Below are positions 16,435-25,145 of a stretch of DNA of 64,000 nucleotides, piece after piece. The notes below the pieces were generated by a model. It ran no database searches, was not told the origin of the DNA, and saw only the letters and a program-made list of their open reading frames with translations. The stretch's first letter is position 1. Each line of letters starts with the position of its first letter. Source of the stretch: an uncultured Lachnospiraceae bacterium (GTDB lineage: Bacteria; Bacillota; Clostridia; Lachnospirales; Lachnospiraceae). A program made the translations under genes and the position numbers. The stretch spans positions 1 through 64,000 of the forward strand of contig URDN01000003.1 of NCBI GenBank assembly GCA_900546495.1, in the 5' to 3' direction.

Positions 16435-17730
16435 ATGAATATGAAAGAATATTATGATGTCATTATAGTTGGTACGGGAGCTGCCGGTTTGTACTGTGCT
16501 TTAAATCTTCCAGAGCGAAAAAAGGTATTACTGATTACAAAACAGGAAGCAAATCAGTCCGATTCTTTTCTGGCGCAGGGTGGTATCTGTATGCTGCGTG
16601 GAGAAGGTGATTACAATGATTATTTTCAGGATACCATGCGTGCAGGACATTTTGAAAATGATGAAAAGGCAGTGGAACTGATGATTCGCAGTTCAAACAT
16701 CATTATTCGCGATCTGGTACAGAGAAACGTGGATTTTGCAAGAGATGCACAGGGAAATCTGGCTTTTACAAAAGAAGGTGCTCATTCAAAGCCGCGTATT
16801 TTGTTTCATGAAGATGAAACAGGAAAACAGATTACGCAGACACTTCTGGATGAGGCAAAAACAAGAGAAAATATTGAAATCTGTGAATATATGACTATGG
16901 TAGATCTGATTGCAAAAGATAACGTATGCGGTGGAATTATTATCATGGATGATAACAATGAAGTGTATCCGGTACGGGCAAAACATGTGGTTTTGGCATG
17001 CGGCGGTCTGGGAGGACTGTATCAGAATTCTACAAACTTCCCACATATCACCGGTGATGCTCTTGGAATTGCAATGAAGCATCAGATCGTATTAGCACAT
17101 CTGGATTACATACAGATCCATCCGACGACATTATTTTCAAAAAAACCGGGAAGACGCTTTCTTGTATCAGAGTCTGTCCGTGGGGAAGGTGCTTTACTGC
17201 TAGATAAAAATGGTCAGCGGTTTACCGATGAATTATTGCCACGAGATAAGGTAAGCAAGGCAATTTATGCACAGATGGAAAAAGAAGGCAGTCATTGTGT
17301 CTGGGAGGATATGCGTCCTTTGGGTAAGGATACGATTCTGAAACATTTCCCGAATATATATCAGCATTGTCTGGATGAGGGATATGATCCATGCAAAGAG
17401 CCAATCCCGGTTGTTCCTGCGCAGCATTATTTTATGGGCGGCATCAAAGTTGATCTGGGAAGCCGTACCTCCATGAAGGGATTGTATGCCTGTGGAGAGA
17501 CAAGCTGTAACGGTGTACATGGTAAAAACCGTCTGGCAAGCAATTCACTGTTGGAGTCACTGGTGTTTGCACGGAGAGCCGCAGATGATATTATCTTTGG
17601 AGAACAGCCGGAATTTGATACATCAGCCAGTCTGGACTGCAGTATGTATGAAGACAGGGATGCTATTTTGGGTGAATACCATAAAGCAGTACGCCGCGAG
17701 ATTGAAAGGATGAAAAAGAGTCATGAATAG
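16435..17730 (+). CDS. nadB: L-aspartate oxidase
   Basis: NadB oxidises aspartate to iminoaspartate, the first step of de novo NAD synthesis, using FAD. The FAD-binding GTGAAG is at residues 13-18, followed by the succinate-dehydrogenase/fumarate-reductase family pattern (SDSFLAQGGI, HPTTLF, SVRGEGALL, GVHGKNRLASNSLLESLVF). At 431 residues it lacks much of the C-terminal helical domain of the 540-residue E. coli enzyme, as is usual in Clostridia. In anaerobes fumarate may replace oxygen as electron acceptor. First gene of nadB-nadC-nadA; it overlaps nadC by 8 bases. The start could be either of two close ATGs (16435 or 16441). Confidence 0.95.
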   Translation: MNMKEYYDVIIVGTGAAGLYCALNLPERKKVLLITKQEANQSDSFLAQGGICMLRGEGDYNDYFQDTMRAGHFENDEKAVELMIRSSNIIIRDLVQRNVDFARDAQGNLAFTKEGAHSKPRILFHEDETGKQITQTLLDEAKTRENIEICEYMTMVDLIAKDNVCGGIIIMDDNNEVYPVRAKHVVLACGGLGGLYQNSTNFPHITGDALGIAMKHQIVLAHLDYIQIHPTTLFSKKPGRRFLVSESVRGEGALLLDKNGQRFTDELLPRDKVSKAIYAQMEKEGSHCVWEDMRPLGKDTILKHFPNIYQHCLDEGYDPCKEPIPVVPAQHYFMGGIKVDLGSRTSMKGLYACGETSCNGVHGKNRLASNSLLESLVFARRAADDIIFGEQPEFDTSASLDCSMYEDRDAILGEYHKAVRREIERMKKSHE

Positions 17731-18574
17731 TATTACGATGAAATTGCAGGCAGACGAACTGATCCGTCTGGCACTACAGGAAGATATTACAAGCGAAGAC
17801 GTGTCTACTAATGCGGTAATGCCCGCTGCACAGCAGGGAACAGTAGACCTGATTGCCAAAGAAAAAGGAATTATGGCAGGTCTGGATGTATATGCCCGTG
17901 TATTTACCTTGCTGGATCCGGCAACTGTTGTTGCATTTCAGGTCAAAGACGGAGATCGTGTACAGCCGGGGGATCTGATTGGTACGGTTACCGGTGATAT
18001 TCGTGTGTTACTTTCAGGTGAACGCGTAGCATTGAATTATCTGCAGCGAATGAGCGGTATTGCAACTTACACCAGACAGGTAGCAGACCTTTTAGAAGGC
18101 AGTGGTGTGACTTTATTAGATACAAGGAAAACAACACCAAACTGCCGAATTTTTGAAAAATATGCGGTACGGATTGGTGGAGGATGCAACCATCGTTACA
18201 ATCTTTCCGATGGCGTTTTGTTAAAAGATAATCATATCGGAGCTGCCGGAAGCATTACCAATGCCATCAATATGGCTAAAGCATATGCACCGTTTGTAAG
18301 AAAAATTGAAATTGAAGTGGAGACTTTAGAGCAGGTAAAAGAAGCAGTCGATGCCGGAGCAGATATCATTATGCTGGATAATATGACACCGAATACCATG
18401 CGTCAGGCAGTACAACTGATCGATGGACGTGCACAGACAGAGTGTTCCGGAAATATTACAAAAGAAAACATTGCCCGTATCCGGGAAATTGGTGTCGATT
18501 TTGTTTCCAGTGGTGCATTGACACATTCCGCCCCGATTCTGGATATTTCAATGAAACATTTACATGCAATTTAA
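17723..18574 (+). CDS. nadC: Nicotinate-nucleotide pyrophosphorylase (carboxylating)
   Basis: NadC converts quinolinate and PRPP to nicotinate mononucleotide. The 283-residue sequence carries the family pattern: ALQEDITSEDVST near the N-terminus, the ERVALNYLQRMSGIAT segment, LDTRKTTPNCR (substrate-binding Arg/Lys) and RIGGGCNHRYNLSDGVLLKDNH, and IMLDNM in the late barrel. It overlaps nadB by 8 bases, so translation is probably coupled. nadA follows after a 132-base gap. Confidence 0.96.
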   Translation: MNSITMKLQADELIRLALQEDITSEDVSTNAVMPAAQQGTVDLIAKEKGIMAGLDVYARVFTLLDPATVVAFQVKDGDRVQPGDLIGTVTGDIRVLLSGERVALNYLQRMSGIATYTRQVADLLEGSGVTLLDTRKTTPNCRIFEKYAVRIGGGCNHRYNLSDGVLLKDNHIGAAGSITNAINMAKAYAPFVRKIEIEVETLEQVKEAVDAGADIIMLDNMTPNTMRQAVQLIDGRAQTECSGNITKENIARIREIGVDFVSSGALTHSAPILDISMKHLHAI

Positions 18575-18706
18575 CATGGGAGATTCATAAATCATTCTTT
18601 ATCATAACAATCATCATAAAGATAGAAACAGAATTTTACAAATGAATCATGCTATAAAAAGTTGAAAATTGATTCGAAGTTTTGTGCAAGAAAGCGAGAA
18701 AAAGAA

Positions 18707-19624
18707 ATGACAATAGCAGAAATACAGCAGGAAATTATACGTATGAAAAAGGAACAGGAGGTCTGTATCCTTGCGCACGCGTATCAAGGACAGGAGATTT
18801 TGGAAGTTGCCGACTATATGGGTGATTCTTACGGTTTAAGTGTACAGGCTTCCAAAAGCAACTGCAAAGGCGTCATTATGTGCGGTGTCCGTTTTATGGC
18901 AGAGACCTGTAAGATTTTAAGTCCGGAGAAAACGGTTTGGCTTGCAAATCCGGCAGCCGGATGTCCGATGGCTGAGCAGTTAGATCTTGATTTTTTACGT
19001 GCATTAAAACAAAAATATCCGGATCATGCAGTAGTAGCTTATATCAATACAACTTCTGAACTGAAAACAGAGTGTGATGTGTGTGTTACCTCATCCTCTG
19101 CTGTTGAAATCTGTAAAAAATTGGATGCAGATAAGATTTTATTTATCCCGGATCCAAACCTTGGTCGCTATGTGGCACAGCAGCTTCCGGAGAAAGAATT
19201 TGCTTTTTACACTGGCGGATGTCCACGTCACATGATCGTAACACCGGAACATGTCAGAAAAGCAAAAGAATTGCATCCAAACGCATTACTTTTAGTCCAC
19301 CCTGAATGCCGTCAGGAAGTTGTGGCACAGGCAGATTATGTTGGCTCTACTACAGGAATCATGAACTTTGCAAAAAAATCTGATCATAAAGAGTTTATTA
19401 TCGGTACTGAAAACAGTATTGTACAGCATTTGCAATTTGACTGCCCGGAGAAACAATTCTATCCATTGACAGTACAGTTGACCTGTATGAATATGAAGAT
19501 CACAACATTGATGGATATTTATAACTGTCTGAAAGGTTGTGGTGGTGAAGAAATCACCCTTCCGGAACATGTTATGGAAGGTGCAGGCAGATGTATTCAC
19601 CGTATGGTAGAGCTTGGCGGATAA
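18707..19624 (+). CDS. nadA: Quinolinate synthase
   Basis: NadA condenses iminoaspartate with dihydroxyacetone phosphate to quinolinate and needs an oxygen-sensitive [4Fe-4S] cluster. The three cluster cysteines expected of the family can be assigned as C86 in AAGCPMAE, the cysteine of TGGCPRHM region/HPECRQEV, and the one in CLKGCGGEEI; exact ligand choice needs alignment. I use the ATG at 18707 (305 residues, family length); a TTG at 18662 would add 15 residues with no ribosome site. Gene order nadB-nadC-nadA differs from the common nadABC. A structured repeat with a terminator follows. Confidence 0.95.
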   Translation: MTIAEIQQEIIRMKKEQEVCILAHAYQGQEILEVADYMGDSYGLSVQASKSNCKGVIMCGVRFMAETCKILSPEKTVWLANPAAGCPMAEQLDLDFLRALKQKYPDHAVVAYINTTSELKTECDVCVTSSSAVEICKKLDADKILFIPDPNLGRYVAQQLPEKEFAFYTGGCPRHMIVTPEHVRKAKELHPNALLLVHPECRQEVVAQADYVGSTTGIMNFAKKSDHKEFIIGTENSIVQHLQFDCPEKQFYPLTVQLTCMNMKITTLMDIYNCLKGCGGEEITLPEHVMEGAGRCIHRMVELGG

Positions 19625-19706
19625 TTATATGTATGACAGTTGATTCAACACATGTATTTAGGGGATAATTATTTTTGCATGAGAATTTTAACGGATATCA
19701 TGATAT

Positions 19707-19780
19707 TTGAACGCAGAATAAACATTCCCCCGCTTCAAGTGCGTAGAGCACTAAGCGGGGGGTAATGGGGGATGCTTATG
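19707..19780 (-). repeat. Structured dispersed repeat, copy 1 (IS605-end/omega-RNA-like)
   Basis: On the minus strand the element reads ATAAGCATCCCCC, then a hairpin made of CCGCTTAGTGC / GCACTTGAAGCGG, then GGGGGAATGTTTAT and ends TCTGCGTTCAA. The two flanking segments (ATAAGCATCCCCC and GGGGGAATGTTTAT) are also complementary, giving nested or alternative pairing. Near-identical copies lie at 22334-22406 and, in opposite orientation, at 56584-56646. The TCAA end and terminal hairpin recall the right end of IS200/IS605-family elements. No transposase or TnpB gene is attached. Confidence 0.8.
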
Positions 19781-19818
19781 GCGGAAGGGATTTTTCTTTC
19801 CGCCTTGTATTTTTTTTT
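19780..19818 (+). terminator. Terminator after nadA, joined to repeat copy 1
   Basis: Stem GGCGGAA (19780-19786) / TTCCGCC (19798-19804) followed by a long T-rich run (19805-19818). It abuts the repeat, in the position where copy 2 carries a different but equally perfect hairpin. It would end the nadBCA transcript 13-20 bases before holA. Confidence 0.8.
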
Positions 19819-19840
19819 GAATCATATTATACTTTGAAAC

Positions 19841-20818
19841 ATGAAAACATTACAGGAAGATTTAAAAACAGGAAATTTTAAACATATTTATCTGCTATAT
19901 GGCGAAGAAGCATATCTGGTCCGGCAATACAGAGACCGTCTGAGAGACAGCTTGTGTGTAGAGGGAGATACAATGAACACTTCTGTATTTTCAGGAAAAG
20001 ATATTCGACCGGCATCGCTGATAGATTTGTCGGAGACCATGCCGTTTTTTGCAGAGCGGCGTGTGATTTTTGTGGAAAACAGTGGTTTTTTCAAAAAAAG
20101 TCCCGAAGATCTTGCAGCATATCTTGGAGAATTGCCGGAAACCACATATTTTATTTTTGTGGAAGAAGAAGTGGACAAACGCGGCAAGATGTATAAGCAA
20201 GTCAAAAAGTTTGGCAGCGTGGTCGAATTTAAGCGTCAGACAGATGCTGTACTGATGCAGTGGATTCTTGGAAAATTAAAGAAAGAGAATAAGCGAATCA
20301 CCCGACCGGTGATGGAGCTTTTCTTAGACAAAACCGGAACCGATATGGAGCTGATCACGCAGGAATTAGAAAAACTGCTTTGTTATACCATGGAAAAAGA
20401 CGTGATTGAAGCGACAGATGTCGAAGCAATCTGTGCAAATCAGATCAATGGCAAAATTTTTGATATGGTCGATGCCATTGGACGCAAGGAACAGAAAAAA
20501 GCACTGGATCTGTATTACGATCTGCTGATGCTCAAAGAACCTGCCATGCGAATTTTGTATCTGGTGACGCGGCATTTCCAGATTCTGATGCAGCTTCGGG
20601 ATATGACGGGAAAAGGATTTGACAACAAACAGATGGCAGCAAAAGCCGGTGTCCCGGAATTTGCTGTACGCAAATACCTTGGACAGGCAAAAAGTTTTTC
20701 ACTGACTCAATTAGAGGAGATCGTACGTGCCAGCGTACAGACCGATGAAAATATCAAAACTGGTCAAATGGCTGATCAACTGGCAGTAGAATTACTGATT
20801 ATTTCCTCGATGCAATAA
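19841..20818 (+). CDS. holA: DNA polymerase III delta subunit
   Basis: The delta subunit opens the beta sliding clamp within the clamp-loader complex. The 325-residue protein has the family layout: N-terminal domain with the degenerate nucleotide site HIYLLYGEEAYLVRQY (residues 15-30) and clamp-interacting segment around PFFAERRVIFVENSGFF (67-85), then the helical lid and collar (NGKIFDMVDAIGRKEQ, ILYLVTRHFQIL, GVPEFAVRKYLGQAKSF). No Walker A lysine, as expected for delta. In many Firmicutes holA follows comEC and precedes rpsT; here it is separated from comEC by the nad operon and a repeat, an arrangement consistent with insertion of nadBCA between them. Confidence 0.93.
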   Translation: MKTLQEDLKTGNFKHIYLLYGEEAYLVRQYRDRLRDSLCVEGDTMNTSVFSGKDIRPASLIDLSETMPFFAERRVIFVENSGFFKKSPEDLAAYLGELPETTYFIFVEEEVDKRGKMYKQVKKFGSVVEFKRQTDAVLMQWILGKLKKENKRITRPVMELFLDKTGTDMELITQELEKLLCYTMEKDVIEATDVEAICANQINGKIFDMVDAIGRKEQKKALDLYYDLLMLKEPAMRILYLVTRHFQILMQLRDMTGKGFDNKQMAAKAGVPEFAVRKYLGQAKSFSLTQLEEIVRASVQTDENIKTGQMADQLAVELLIISSMQ

Positions 20819-20874
20819 TCCAGTTCACACGCGCCATTATGTGGCAAAAGTTAAACTGGAGCACAAAAAAAGTG

Positions 20875-20903
20875 TTGCAATTGCATTTTTACTGTGCTAG
20901 AAT
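20875..20903 (+). promoter_or_regulatory. Promoter of amtB
   Basis: TTGCAA-17-TAGAAT with a TGC just ahead of the -10 (extended -10). It would start transcription near 20910, immediately before the attenuator-like hairpin at 20915-20955. Confidence 0.55.
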
Positions 20904-20914
20904 CAGATGCAGAA

Positions 20915-20955
20915 AGACAAAGACGTCTGGATGAAATTCATCCAGGCGTCTTTTT
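20915..20955 (+). promoter_or_regulatory. Attenuator-like leader of amtB with ANTAR-type hexaloop
   Basis: A strong terminator hairpin, 13-bp stem (20921-20933 / 20939-20951, one G-U pair) plus TTTTT, sits about 90 bases upstream of amtB. Its 5' arm overlaps a small alternative hairpin AGAC-[AAAGAC]-GTCT (20915-20928) whose six-base loop has A at position 1 and G at position 4. That is the signature of the second hairpin recognised by ANTAR antitermination proteins, and Clostridial ammonium/nitrogen genes are known ANTAR targets. I could not find a convincing first hairpin, so this reading is tentative; the terminator itself is clear. Confidence 0.55.
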
Positions 20956-21046
20956 GTGTTACTGGATATTTTTCAGTAGCATCCAGAGTTGAAATAGGGG
21001 AAATGAATGTAGTCGCATTTTCCGGTTGTTAAGGAGGATTTTGAAA

Positions 21047-22288
21047 ATGAACACAGGGGATACCGCTTTTATGATGATCTGCTCAGCGCTGGTATTTTTT
21101 ATGACACCAGGTCTGGCATTCTTTTATGGAGGACTGGTCCGCAGGAAAAATGTAGTAAACACCATGATGGCATGTGTATCCATCATGGGACTTGCCGTTG
21201 TGATGTGGGTTGCTTTTGGCTATTCCCTTGCTTTTGGCGGTAACCACGGAGGCGTTATCGGAGATTTCCGCTGGGCGTTCTTACGTGGCATTAACATGTC
21301 AGAAGCAGGACCTTATGCAGACAGCATTCCACATCTGGTATACATTGCATTTCAGATGATGTTTGCAATCATCACACCGGCATTGATCACAGGATCTCTT
21401 GTTGGAAGAATGAAATTTAAAGCATTGTTTTTCTTTATTGCTTTGTGGTCAGTCGTCGTATATTATCCACTGGCACATATGGTATGGGGCGAAGGCGGAG
21501 TGTTGGCATCCATTGGTTCCGTTGATTTTGCAGGTGGAAACGTCGTTCATATCAGTTCGGGTATCACCGCTTTGACATTAGCTATTTTACTTGGACGTAG
21601 AAAAGGATATAATAAAGTCGCTTATCGTGTACATAATATCCCATTTGTTGTGCTTGGAGCTTCCATGCTGTGGTTTGGATGGTTCGGATTCAATGCTGGA
21701 AGTGCTTTAAAAGCAGACGGACTTGCCGCACATGCATTTATGACAAGTGCGATTTCGGCCGGAGTTGCAATGTTATCCTGGATGCTTCTGGATGTGATCA
21801 TGGATAAAAAGCCGACACTGGTCGGTGCATCCACTGGTTTAGTTGTCGGTCTGGTAGCTATCACACCGGGTGCAGGTTTTGTACCGATCTGGTCTGCATT
21901 TATCATTGGAGCATTGGTCAGCCCGATCTGCTTCTTCGGTGTAAAACAGATCAAACAGAAACTGAAAATTGATGATGCGCTGGATGCCTTCGGATGTCAT
22001 GGCATCGGCGGTATCTGGGGCGGTATCGCAACCGGATTATTCGGAAAATCTTCTATAAACAGCGCCGCACGCTGGAATGGACTGTTTTTTGGTGATGTAC
22101 ATCTGTTTCTGGCACAGCTTGCAGGTATCGGTATCACAATTGCGATTGCAGTAGTTGGAACACTGGTTTGTATCGGAATCGTACGTATCTTTACGAAGAT
22201 CCGTGTGGATGACCGTTCTGAGACAATTGGTCTGGATCTGTCCGAGCATGGTGAGAAAGCTTATCCGTCCTTCAATGGTTGGGATTAA
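21047..22288 (+). CDS. amtB: Ammonium transporter (Amt/MEP family)
   Basis: The 413-residue protein has 11 predicted membrane segments and the Amt signatures: DTAFMMICSALVFFMTPGLAFFYGG near the start (shown here only by position, residues 4-28), an S/F-rich ammonium-binding region, and the pore histidines expected in HMVWGEGG and GCHGIGGIWGG. The ATG at 21047 is preceded by AAGGAGG at 21031-21037. It moves ammonium into the cell and is normally blocked by the unmodified P-II protein; a P-II gene lies 258 bases downstream. Expression is probably attenuated by the leader hairpin at 20915-20955. Confidence 0.97.
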   Translation: MNTGDTAFMMICSALVFFMTPGLAFFYGGLVRRKNVVNTMMACVSIMGLAVVMWVAFGYSLAFGGNHGGVIGDFRWAFLRGINMSEAGPYADSIPHLVYIAFQMMFAIITPALITGSLVGRMKFKALFFFIALWSVVVYYPLAHMVWGEGGVLASIGSVDFAGGNVVHISSGITALTLAILLGRRKGYNKVAYRVHNIPFVVLGASMLWFGWFGFNAGSALKADGLAAHAFMTSAISAGVAMLSWMLLDVIMDKKPTLVGASTGLVVGLVAITPGAGFVPIWSAFIIGALVSPICFFGVKQIKQKLKIDDALDAFGCHGIGGIWGGIATGLFGKSSINSAARWNGLFFGDVHLFLAQLAGIGITIAIAVVGTLVCIGIVRIFTKIRVDDRSETIGLDLSEHGEKAYPSFNGWD

Positions 22289-22333
22289 AGCATATGCGCG
22301 AAAAATATTCAATGTCCTGAAAAACGTAAAAGT

Positions 22334-22495
22334 TTGAACGCAGAATAAACATTCCCCCGCCTCAAGTGCGTAGAGCACTAAGCGGTGGGTAAGGGGGATG
22401 CTTATGTCAGTGGGAGTTAAAAGCTCCCACTGACAGGTCGCAAAGCGACTGCATTCATGAGCAAGTAGCGAAAGCGGATTGCGAATGTCCGCTTT
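22334..22495 (-). repeat. Structured dispersed repeat, copy 2, with extra hairpins
   Basis: The 73-base core (22334-22406) matches copy 1 at nearly all positions. On its left (minus-strand reading: upstream) it continues with three further hairpins: a perfect 12-bp stem TGTCAGTGGGAG / CTCCCACTGACA (22405-22435), GTCGC-aaa-GCGAC (22437-22449) and AAAGCGG / CCGCTTT (22471-22495). The 12-bp hairpin occupies the same place as the GGCGGAA hairpin of copy 1 but has unrelated sequence, i.e. structure kept while sequence changed. It fills most of the amtB to P-II gap. A non-autonomous IS605-type remnant or a structured RNA is likely. Confidence 0.75.
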
Positions 22496-22545
22496 ACAAT
22501 TATATTATATTTTAACAAAGTCAGGGCAAGTAGAAGGAGATATCT

Positions 22546-22947
22546 ATGTTAATCAAAGTAGAAGCAATTATAAATGAAGAAAAATTCGAAGATGTCAAAG
22601 AGGCATTAAATGCCATTCATGTCAATGGCATTACGGTTTCACAGATCATGGGGTGTGGCACGCAACGCGGATTAAAGCGTTATGTCCGTGGTTCTGAGGT
22701 AGAAATCAACCTGCTGCCGAAGATCAAATTGGAGATTGTGGTTTCTTCTGAAAAGTGGGAAGAAAAAGTTATTGATACCATTCAGAAAACTGCTTACACC
22801 GGAAATGTCGGGGATGGGAAAATTTTCAGTTACGAACTTCGGACAGTCACAAAAATTCGTACGAATGAGAAGAACGAACATGCGATCTGGGGCGATGAGC
22901 AGCGACAGGAATATGCACGAAATCCAGAGGTAAAAGAAGATCTGTAA
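22546..22947 (+). CDS. Nitrogen regulatory protein P-II (GlnB/GlnK type)
   Basis: P-II trimers sense 2-oxoglutarate and ATP/ADP and gate AmtB. The 133-residue protein has the P-II fold: N-terminal strand MLIKVEAII, T-loop TQRGLKRYVRGSEVEINLLPK (residues 39-59) and B-loop TGNVGDGKIFSYEL. The residue aligning with the uridylylated Tyr51 of E. coli is V52, so control by uridylylation is unlikely. After the usual end it carries about 25 extra charged residues (NEKNEHAIWGDEQ onward). It follows amtB, the classic amt-glnK pairing, although the repeat lies between. AAGGAG precedes the ATG; a terminator follows. Confidence 0.92.
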   Translation: MLIKVEAIINEEKFEDVKEALNAIHVNGITVSQIMGCGTQRGLKRYVRGSEVEINLLPKIKLEIVVSSEKWEEKVIDTIQKTAYTGNVGDGKIFSYELRTVTKIRTNEKNEHAIWGDEQRQEYARNPEVKEDL

Positions 22948-22987
22948 TCTGCCGGGAAATCATATTAGAGTTAAATAATCAAAAAGA

Positions 22988-23040
22988 ATGGATGTCATTT
23001 TCTGAACAGCTCATGTCAGAAATATTGACATCCATTTTTT
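22988..23040 (+). terminator. Terminator of the amtB/P-II unit
   Basis: AATGGATGTCA / TGACATCCATT stem with inner TTCTGA/TCAGAA pairing, then TTTTTT. It lies between the convergent P-II and rqcH genes. Confidence 0.8.
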
Positions 23041-23121
23041 GTTGACTATGAAGCAAAAAGAGTTGACTTTAAATATTATCTAATAACTATATGATTGTAA
23101 AAATTACATCAGCGAAACTGG

Positions 23122-24861
23122 TCATTCAGATACCAGCTCCAACCCCGTAATATCCGGTTGAATGGTGAGAGAGTAGTTTGTGTAATAAACTACAAATCCC
23201 GGCTTTGCCTTATTCGGTTTTTTCACATTTTTCTTTTGCAGATAATCAATTTCTACTTTTTCATTGCCACGTCCCTTGGAATAAAAAGCAGCTAAACGTC
23301 CCGCTTCCTCAAACGTGCAATCCGGCATTTCACCTGTTTTAGTTTTCACAAGCACATGGGAACCCGGCATACCTTTTGCATGAAACCACCAGTCATTGCC
23401 TTCTGCAAATTTGAAGGTCAGCTCATCATTCTGGAAGTTATTTTTTCCAACATAGATATCAAATCCATCGGTAGAACGGTAGTGATACGGTTTACTCTTG
23501 CCCTGTGTCTTCTTTTTGGAATATTTGTGCTTGATATAACCGCTTTCCATCATTTCTTCTTTAATCTGCTGAAGATCAGCTTCAGTTTCTGCAATATCAA
23601 GGGCAGTAGCAATGGAATCCAGATGATCGATTTCAAGTTGTGTATCCTCGATCAGATCAGTCAATGCTTCATAAGTACGTTTCAACTTTGCGTATCGGTC
23701 AAAATACTTTTTCGCATTATCAAGTGGTGAGATTGTGGCATCCAGCGGAATATGAATGGTCTCATTCGTATAGTAATTCAATGCATCAAATCCCTTGCAT
23801 CCCTCCTCCAACTGATATCCATACGTGTGGATCAGTTCGCCGTATACTTTATATTTTTCACGTTTTTCCGTATCTTTTAACTGTTTTTTCTGCAAATCGT
23901 ATTTTTTGCGGTTACGCTCCAACAATGTTGTGATCACATGACGCAGATCCGCAGATTTCTGCCGCATACGGGTGTAAAGACTGCGTTGTGCATAATAGTT
24001 TTCCAACACTTCTGAAATAGAATCATAGGGAACTACGGTATCTGATGCGTAAGAAGTTAACGGAATTGCCGCATATTCCACCGGTTCCTCCTGATGCATA
24101 ATGATATTTGGATAAAAACGTCCTTCCCTGATATCGGTCATCGCTGCCAGAAAGACTTCTGCCAGTTTATCCTTCTGCTCCGCGTTCAGAGAAGCACATG
24201 GTGCATCGCCATCTACATCCGCCCGATAGCAGAATTCATTCGCAGCTAACGGACTGATACCGATATAAGAGGTATAAATCGCTTTGGCAGCGCTGCATGG
24301 CTTGGAAAGCGCATGCTCTGTAAAATGTTCTGCAGTTTCTTCCAACGGATTCATCTTGTCCTGTTGAGCCGGAATGAAATAGGTGCGTCCCGGAAGTACT
24401 TCACGAACAGAACTTACCTGTGCGGAAATATGTTTGATACTGTCAAGAATCATATCATTTTCATCACAGAAAATGATGTTGCTGTGTTTTCCCATCAACT
24501 CAATGATCAGTTTTTTATGACGGAGATCGCCGAGATCATCCAGATGTTCGATTTCAAATACAATGATTCGTTCCATTCCCGGCTGTGTGATTGCAGTGAT
24601 CCGTCCATTTGCCACATGTTTTCGAAGCAGCATGCAGAAATTTGGTGCAGTCATCGGGCTTGGTTTATTTTTATCTGAAATATAGATCAACGGCAGAGAA
24701 GCGCTTGCAGACAACAGCAGACGTTTCTGACCGTTTGATCCCTTCATGGTAAGAAGCAACTCATCCTTTTCCGGCTGCGCGATCTTACTCAACCTTGCAT
24801 TTGTAAAATTTTCCTGTAATTCTTTTGCCAGACTGGCAACTACAATTCCATCAAGAGCCAT
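23122..24861 (-). CDS. rqcH: RqcH (NFACT family, ribosome quality control)
   Basis: RqcH binds 50S subunits with stalled peptidyl-tRNA and adds C-terminal alanine tails that mark the chain for degradation; older annotations call it fibronectin-binding protein. The 579-residue protein shows NFACT-N at the start (MALDGIVVASLAKEL, and the NFCMLLRKHVANGRI segment), a central coiled coil (about 290-440) and the C-terminal NFACT-R domain with GNDWWFHAKGMPGSHV (near residue 495). The family length is 560-590. It stands alone on the minus strand between the P-II gene and a MATE exporter. Confidence 0.94.
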   Translation of the reverse strand: MALDGIVVASLAKELQENFTNARLSKIAQPEKDELLLTMKGSNGQKRLLLSASASLPLIYISDKNKPSPMTAPNFCMLLRKHVANGRITAITQPGMERIIVFEIEHLDDLGDLRHKKLIIELMGKHSNIIFCDENDMILDSIKHISAQVSSVREVLPGRTYFIPAQQDKMNPLEETAEHFTEHALSKPCSAAKAIYTSYIGISPLAANEFCYRADVDGDAPCASLNAEQKDKLAEVFLAAMTDIREGRFYPNIIMHQEEPVEYAAIPLTSYASDTVVPYDSISEVLENYYAQRSLYTRMRQKSADLRHVITTLLERNRKKYDLQKKQLKDTEKREKYKVYGELIHTYGYQLEEGCKGFDALNYYTNETIHIPLDATISPLDNAKKYFDRYAKLKRTYEALTDLIEDTQLEIDHLDSIATALDIAETEADLQQIKEEMMESGYIKHKYSKKKTQGKSKPYHYRSTDGFDIYVGKNNFQNDELTFKFAEGNDWWFHAKGMPGSHVLVKTKTGEMPDCTFEEAGRLAAFYSKGRGNEKVEIDYLQKKNVKKPNKAKPGFVVYYTNYSLTIQPDITGLELVSE

Positions 24862-25010
24862 AAAACTCCTCCTAACTTAACGGTTTGAATCACATTTTTC
24901 AATTATTAACATTTTCTACACTTCTGTGCAATACCTTGTTTTCTCAAATAACTATATGATTCGCTAATAAAAAATGGTAGCATGATTCTTGCAAAAAAGC
25001 AAATTAAAAC

Positions 25011-25039
25011 TTGAAAAAGGGAATATTGTATGCTATTAT
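25011..25039 (+). promoter_or_regulatory. Promoter of the MATE exporter gene
   Basis: TTGAAA-17-TATTAT, with TATGC before the -10. It lies about 105 bases upstream of the ATG at 25146. The leader contains no clear structure. Confidence 0.55.
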
Positions 25040-25145
25040 ATTGGATGTTTAACCGCCAAAAACAAGAAAATGGAATTTTTGCGTTTTTACTATTGATAAA
25101 AATGATAAAAGGACAAATACAACGAAGAGAAAGGAGCATATTTGT

